Source: Aldrovandia affinis
Lineage: Eukaryota; Chordata; Actinopteri; Notacanthiformes; Halosauridae
Reading direction: 5' to 3'
DNA: 64,000 nucleotides
Assembly (NCBI GenBank): GCA_029706075.1
Contig: JAINUG010000026.1
Span: forward strand, 5,846,674-5,910,673
The translations under genes and the position numbers were made by a program. Position 1 is the first letter of the stretch, and each line of letters opens with the position of its first letter. The notes beneath the pieces are model-generated. The model did not search any database. It was not told the origin of the DNA and saw nothing but the letters and a program-made list of their open reading frames with translations. Positions 59,112 to 64,000 of this stretch are shown here, piece after piece.

Positions 59112-61690
59112 GTAAGTGGTGAGGTGTGTGCTTACGTAATCCATTGCTGGCTTTGATTTTCAGATTTCTAATAATTGTGTTTTTCAGATACAGTAGCCTA
59201 TGAAGCTTAACAAATAGCTCAGCTTGCAATCGATAACGGCGATGCTTATGATGGTTAGAGGTGAATACTGTGACCAATACCGCATTGACATTATTTTGTC
59301 CCGTTTAGTTGAATGATTATACTGCGTGGGAGACTCGCTTTCCAAAAAATAAAATAAATAAGTACGAGAGAATAAACAATTGAGCATGCTTACTGTAAAT
59401 GACAATGATATGTAGCTTACTGCCTTATGTTAAGCCTTGCACGGCAATGGAAACAAATAAATAAATGCAAAACCAAGAAGGGAATTCCCTAAGTAACTCT
59501 GTAGCGGACACTAGCGATGGCAGAGAGGTATGTATATCCAGTTCGCTCATAACGAGCGCAATGCTATGCATTTGAGTGTGTAAACCCAGCGCCACCAAAA
59601 AGAGCTTTTGGGGTTTAGGCCCGCCAGCACGCCAGAGGTTGCAAACGTCTTTTTATGTATTTATGTATTTATTTATTTATTTATTTATGTGTCAATATGG
59701 GTCTGTATGATAAAAGCATAGTCTGTGTGCCTACAGTCCGTGGCTTTGAAGCATAAACAATCCCGTTGCACTGTTTAAACTGTGATGTTAAGTGACAGTG
59801 ACATGGCTCCAGATCATTGCTGGTGTTATTGATGGCGAGTCTTGTTGGATAGTGGAGCTATGACAGCATGGCCACGGGCAGTAGAGGCTGTCTCAGCGGG
59901 AGGAACAAAGTCGCGCTTGCTTTGGGTTTCTCGAACCTGACGCAAAGGGTAGGGATCCATGAGAAACTTCTGTTGACTGACTAAAGAAGGCCGTGGGGGT
60001 TCTACCAAACACGCCGTCTTCTGTAGAGAGGGAGAGGCGAGTGCCCTCCTTCCCCCCCACCCTCCCCATCTCCTAGATTCATGACACCATTCTAAGTTTG
60101 CCTTACGAAATGATGAGTAACCTGTCAGGCGACAACATCCAAGTCATCTCACCATCAGTGGTTTTCCCTGGATTCGAGCAAACCGTGCATGGAATTCAAT
60201 AAAGGAAATAAAATGTTTTTCCCTGGCATCTGTGTCATGGCTACTAGACCCTCAGATTTCCATATCTTTTTTAAAGCACTCTCTCACTAGTGTCCAAACG
60301 CTGCTATCAACTTGCAATAGGGTGTGAACACTTCCCAACAAGGTTAGACTGGTTTCTTCTGTAAAGGGCAACCTGTGTGCTTATTTAGCCTCCACATTTA
60401 AGAGTGTTATGGGAGAAGTCTCCTTCACTGTAATCTTCCTTCCAGAGTGCAGCAAGGCCCATGGATTGGCAGAAATAGTTGTGAATGTGAATTTGTTGTG
60501 AGAACCTTCCCTGGTGGAGAGAGAGAGGGAGGGATAGAGAGGGAAGGATAGTAAGCGGGGGAGAGGGAGAGGGAGAGATAGAGATTGAGGGGGGGGGGGA
60601 CAGGAAATTAGCTTCTGAGCAGCTGAGCCAGCCTGAACATTAATGGTTGACTCATTGGTTGAGCGTCCACTGACCCGGGACGTTTAACGGTCACCAGCGC
60701 AGTATGGTGGGCATCGGTCAACCATTGGTGATGGTACACTGTTTGGGTTGAGTGAGGTCAGAGTGAAGGGTGGGACACCTCCCCTGGGAGCCAGGGGCTG
60801 AAGTGATGGGGGTTGGGGAGGGGGTGAGGGGACTAAAAATATACATATATAAGGAACAATGAGGTGAAACAATGCTGTTGACAGCATTGGAATTTCCTGC
60901 CTTGAGTCTCCCGTGGGCAGTGGAGACAGGCTCGGACCTGGGGCCTTGTTGACCCTCTCCAAACTTCTTCCCCACATTGGTCACAGAGTGCAGGGTGCAG
61001 TGTTGTGCACTGTGTTAGCTGGCTCTGTCTGACACTTCACAGAACGGTGTGAGTGGGCCTGTGTTTGCAGGCTGTGGTAGTGGTGTGCGTTGGGTGGGTA
61101 CTTGTGTGTCAGCGCATTTGCGTTGTGCGGGCGTGTTTGCGGGCCTTAATGCAGGTTTATTGGTCTCTTCGTCTGTGGATGGTGGTATTGCATTCGCGTC
61201 AACAGCTCGTGTTGCAATGTGACGGTGTTTGGTAGCCGACTTTTTCACGGGGTCGTCAGTGAACGGTAGAGGCTAGATGCCACCCATCCAGAGGACCAAG
61301 ATGCGAAGTCAAATGCGCGAAATTGACCATCGTAACTTACGGTTAGGGTTCGGGTTCGGTCACGCGCAGTGTAAAATTGAAAAAAACAACAACAACAACA
61401 GACCAATCACATCTTCAATCGCATCTCCTCCTCTGCATGAGAGGCGTCTAGCCTCTACCGTCAGTGAACCCATGTTGTGTGCCGTGCTAGCGAGCAGTGT
61501 TTGCTGTGACAGTGGTATGCACTTGCAGGCTGTGATTCATGATTTGCTTTAGTGGGACGTGTTGGTGGAACGTGCTAGCAGGCTATGCTGGAGAGTTGTG
61601 CTTGCTGACTGTGATAGAATGCACTCTGATTAGGAGCTGGCTGCAGAAGAAAACTAAACCCAGAGCGGGGGCCTTAAATTTTGTTCCTGG
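59112..61690 (+). other. Presumed first intron of the downstream gene
   Basis: Starts at the GTAAGT donor. Contains a TTTA microsatellite at about 59655-59688 and a purine-rich GAGAGG stretch at about 60518-60600. No further exon was recognised up to the window end. Confidence 0.35.
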
Positions 61691-62580
61691 AGAACCAGTA
61701 TGTGTTCCCTCCCCATTCCCCTCCCACACACTGCCTGCCTGGGGTGCTGTTGAATCTTCAAGCTGACTAATTCAGGAACTCAAACCCTGTGTTGTCAGGC
61801 TGTCGAACTCGGTTCCTGAAGAACCGCCATGTATCCTTGTTTTTGATCCAACCCAACCTTAATTGGTCCAATTAGTTGATAAGCTTCACTTCCCAAACTG
61901 CATTGCAGCAAGATATTTTGAATGTTAAGCCAATGCACAATCTTCATCCATAATGTATCATTTCAACAAAAGGGCCAAATCTAATAACCGGGCTGATTAA
62001 GACATTAAGAGCAGACGCTAACATACACAATGGCCTGCTGGGAAATTAGCCCCTGGTCTTAAGAGAGCCAGAATGGATCTGTTTGTGCTTTCCACAGCTG
62101 TTTGTTGTTTGGCAAACCATCTATGGCAAGGGTGCACAACCCTGGATCTGTAGGGCCACAGGATGTGCAGTTTTATTTTCAAAAAAATGATTCAGACCCA
62201 GGTAACCAGATGAGGTGATTGAAATGTTTAATCAACTGGTTCAATTATGTGCTGAGTCACAACGAAAACCAACACTCCCTGTGGACTTCCAGGACCAGGG
62301 TTGGGAACCCCTGATCTATAGAGTGGGAATTCCACTGCGCTGGGGGCAGGAAATACCAGTTTTCAGGAACTGATGAGTTGCTGGTGGGCACCAGTGTGCC
62401 TCACCCCCCTCCCACACACCTCCCTGAATGGGACACAGTGTAGATCCAGCTGACTGATTCCAGGACTCAAACCCTCTGATGTCAGGGTGTCAAACTCCTT
62501 GAGGAGTGGTGTGTACACTCATTTGTGTTACAGCTGACTACCCTTGGCTTAATTGATCCAATTAATTGCCAAATTGCATA
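61691..62580 (+). repeat. Diverged direct repeat about 695 bp apart
   Basis: 61708-61880 and 62404-62570 share a series of phrases in the same order: CTCCCACACAC, AGCTGACT(A/G)ATT, ACTCAAACCCT, GTCAGG, and later TTAAT(T)G(G/A)TCCAATTA. The copies look like an old duplication or two members of one repeat. Confidence 0.5.
62127..62313. mobile_element. hAT MITE, 187 bp
   Basis: Ends CAAGGGTGCACAACCCTGG and CCAGGGTTGGGAACCCCTG complement each other imperfectly. Flanks ATCTATGG (62119-62126) and ATCTATAG (62314-62321) are an 8-bp target duplication with one mismatch. No coding content. Confidence 0.75.
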
Positions 62581-62834
62581 CATTTTGATGCAGGACACAT
62601 TTCCCAAATATTACTGCAGTACAATGTCTTGGGAATAGGGGACTCTTTATCAGGGACAGTGCGTGATAGCTCCACCCATTTTGGGCTCCATGAAGCCTCA
62701 CTCTCTCTACTCGTCTATGACTAGGTGGATAGGCTTGGTACAGTAATAACCTATCTTTATTTTTTTTTTAATTTTTTTTACATTGCTGGAATTTCACCAC
62801 TTCACTCAGTTGCCTAACAGATGCGGTTCCTCCT

Positions 62835-64000
62835 GTTATACAGTAGACTCAGTTTTTATTCACACCCTTGATAAAGATGAACAAAAGAGATCATATAAAA
62901 TAAACTATAAAGAGGTATATTTTATGCTCACAAAATGCAGAAAATGCCAAACCTACAATACTAATACAATTGTTAAGAAAAACATATATATATATATATA
63001 TATTTTTTTTCTCCAGAAAACATCTGGATCACAATTATTCACACCCCTAACTATTCTTTTACATTTAATTCAACAAAAACTAATATAAATATACAACTTT
63101 TTAAAAGTTCATTGGAAGGTTGTGGCCTACAATGGTTTCCCTTGGGTATAAAAAGGAGGGAGCACATCTTTAAAATACTGTGGTCAGCCATCATCATGGT
63201 GAAAGGCAAAGAACTCCCTGAAAGCATCAGACAAAAGGTTATTGACCTCTACAGATCAGGAGATGGCTACAAAAAAAACACGAAAAAGTTAAAGATACCG
63301 CTTTCCACTGTTGTCAATTATTAGGAAGTTAATATCCTGCCAGGTAGAGGACGGAAGTCTATCTTTCCCGCATGTGTAATGGACGGATGGTTCGAGAGGC
63401 TAAAATAAGTCCAAGGGGCACAGTTGAAGATCTCCAAAACAACCTGGCATCTTGGGGTTACAAGGTGTCTGAAGCCACCATTCGGCAATTCCTACATGAC
63501 AATGGCCTTTATGGCAGAGTTGCAAGGAACACTCTTTTGAAGACAATTCACTGAAAAGGCGTCTTGAAAAACTACATCAACTACAATTGGAACCGTGTCT
63601 TGTGGTCAGATGAAACAAAAATCAAGCTTTTTGGACATGCACATCAGCGTTATGTTTGGCATCCAAAGAATGCAAGTAATGTTGTAAAGCACCTCATGCC
63701 TACGGTGAAACATGGTGGTGGATCTTTAATGCTTTGGGGTTGCTTTGCATCCACAGGCTCTGGGGCCCTTATTAAAATAGATGGAAGCATGAACTCCAGC
63801 ATGTATCAAGACATTTTGCCACACTCTGCCAGGAAGCTCCACCTTGGCTGCAGATGGACCTTCCAACAAGACAACGATCCCAAACATACGTCTAAAGCAA
63901 CTAAGAATTGGTTGACAGAGCACAAGATCAATGTCCTGACGTGGCCATCTCAGTCTCCAGACCTGAATCCAATTGAACATTTGTGGTTTGAACTAAAAAA
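62835..64000 (+). pseudogene. Tc1-like transposon with broken transposase, cut by window end
   Basis: Transposase starts at about 63196 (MVKGKELPESIRQKVIDLYR) and breaks at TAG 63322, with further stops and frameshifts (about 63405, 63553). The DDE motifs are recognisable in pieces: RVLWSDETKIKLFG (about 63597), FQQDNDPKHTS (about 63868), [14 protein letters not shown] (about 63955). An AT run at 62983-63003 separates the left part. The left end is probably near 62835 (ACTCAGTTTTTATTCACACC). The right end lies beyond the window. Confidence 0.85.

Noticed and set aside
60684-60984. Overlapping minus-strand open frames
   Set aside because: Proline-rich translations of GGGG-rich DNA in the presumed intron. 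No start context or homology that I could support.

Overview
The window is nuclear DNA of a ray-finned (teleost-type) fish. It has vertebrate exon-intron genes with GT-AG introns. Long TG/CA microsatellites, L2-clade LINE tails, tRNA-derived SINEs carrying the same tail, and many Tc1/mariner, hAT and Harbinger-like elements fill the introns and spacers. Nothing bacterial, plasmid-like or CRISPR-like is present. The species cannot be named from the sequence alone. Three protein genes, all on the + strand, can be rebuilt exon by exon with consistent phases and no internal stop. MAIP1 (5 coding exons, 90-8118, 247 aa) is a mitochondrial matrix partner of the m-AAA protease. PGAP1 (27 coding exons, 12387-29062, 947 aa) is the ER GPI inositol-deacylase. 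GTF3C3 (18 coding exons, 35565-51838, 920 aa) is the TFIIIC102 TPR subunit of RNA polymerase III factor TFIIIC. They do not form a pathway; they are a conserved neighbourhood. PGAP1 and GTF3C3 are also close neighbours in the same relative orientation on human 2q33, as I recall, whereas MAIP1 lies a few megabases away there. A CpG-rich block at 58150-59111 ends in a clean splice donor. It looks like the promoter and non-coding first exon of the next + strand gene; HECW2 is a guess from human gene order. Layout: 1-8.1 kb MAIP1, whose last intron holds a broken endogenous retrovirus (4435-7970, minus strand, 4-bp target duplication) next to a Tigger-like MITE; 8.1-12.4 kb spacer with a Harbinger-like element and a hAT-like element containing a rearranged L2 copy; 12.4-29.1 kb PGAP1 with minisatellite, microsatellites and two SINEs; 29.1-35.5 kb long 3' region and two large inverted-repeat elements; 35.6-51.8 kb GTF3C3 with many nested elements, including an almost complete but catalytically damaged Tc1 transposase; 51.8-58 kb graveyard of L2 and Tc1 pieces; 58-64 kb putative new gene start, its presumed first intron, and a Tc1 element running off the end. 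No new biological system was found. The observations most worth following are a 147-bp retroposon-like insertion with a hammerhead-like core, a 34-bp perfect palindrome with a related core, compensatory change in the L2/SINE tail hairpin, an E-to-K catalytic change in the Tc1 transposase, and a 700-bp 20-mer array directly behind a splice donor of GTF3C3.
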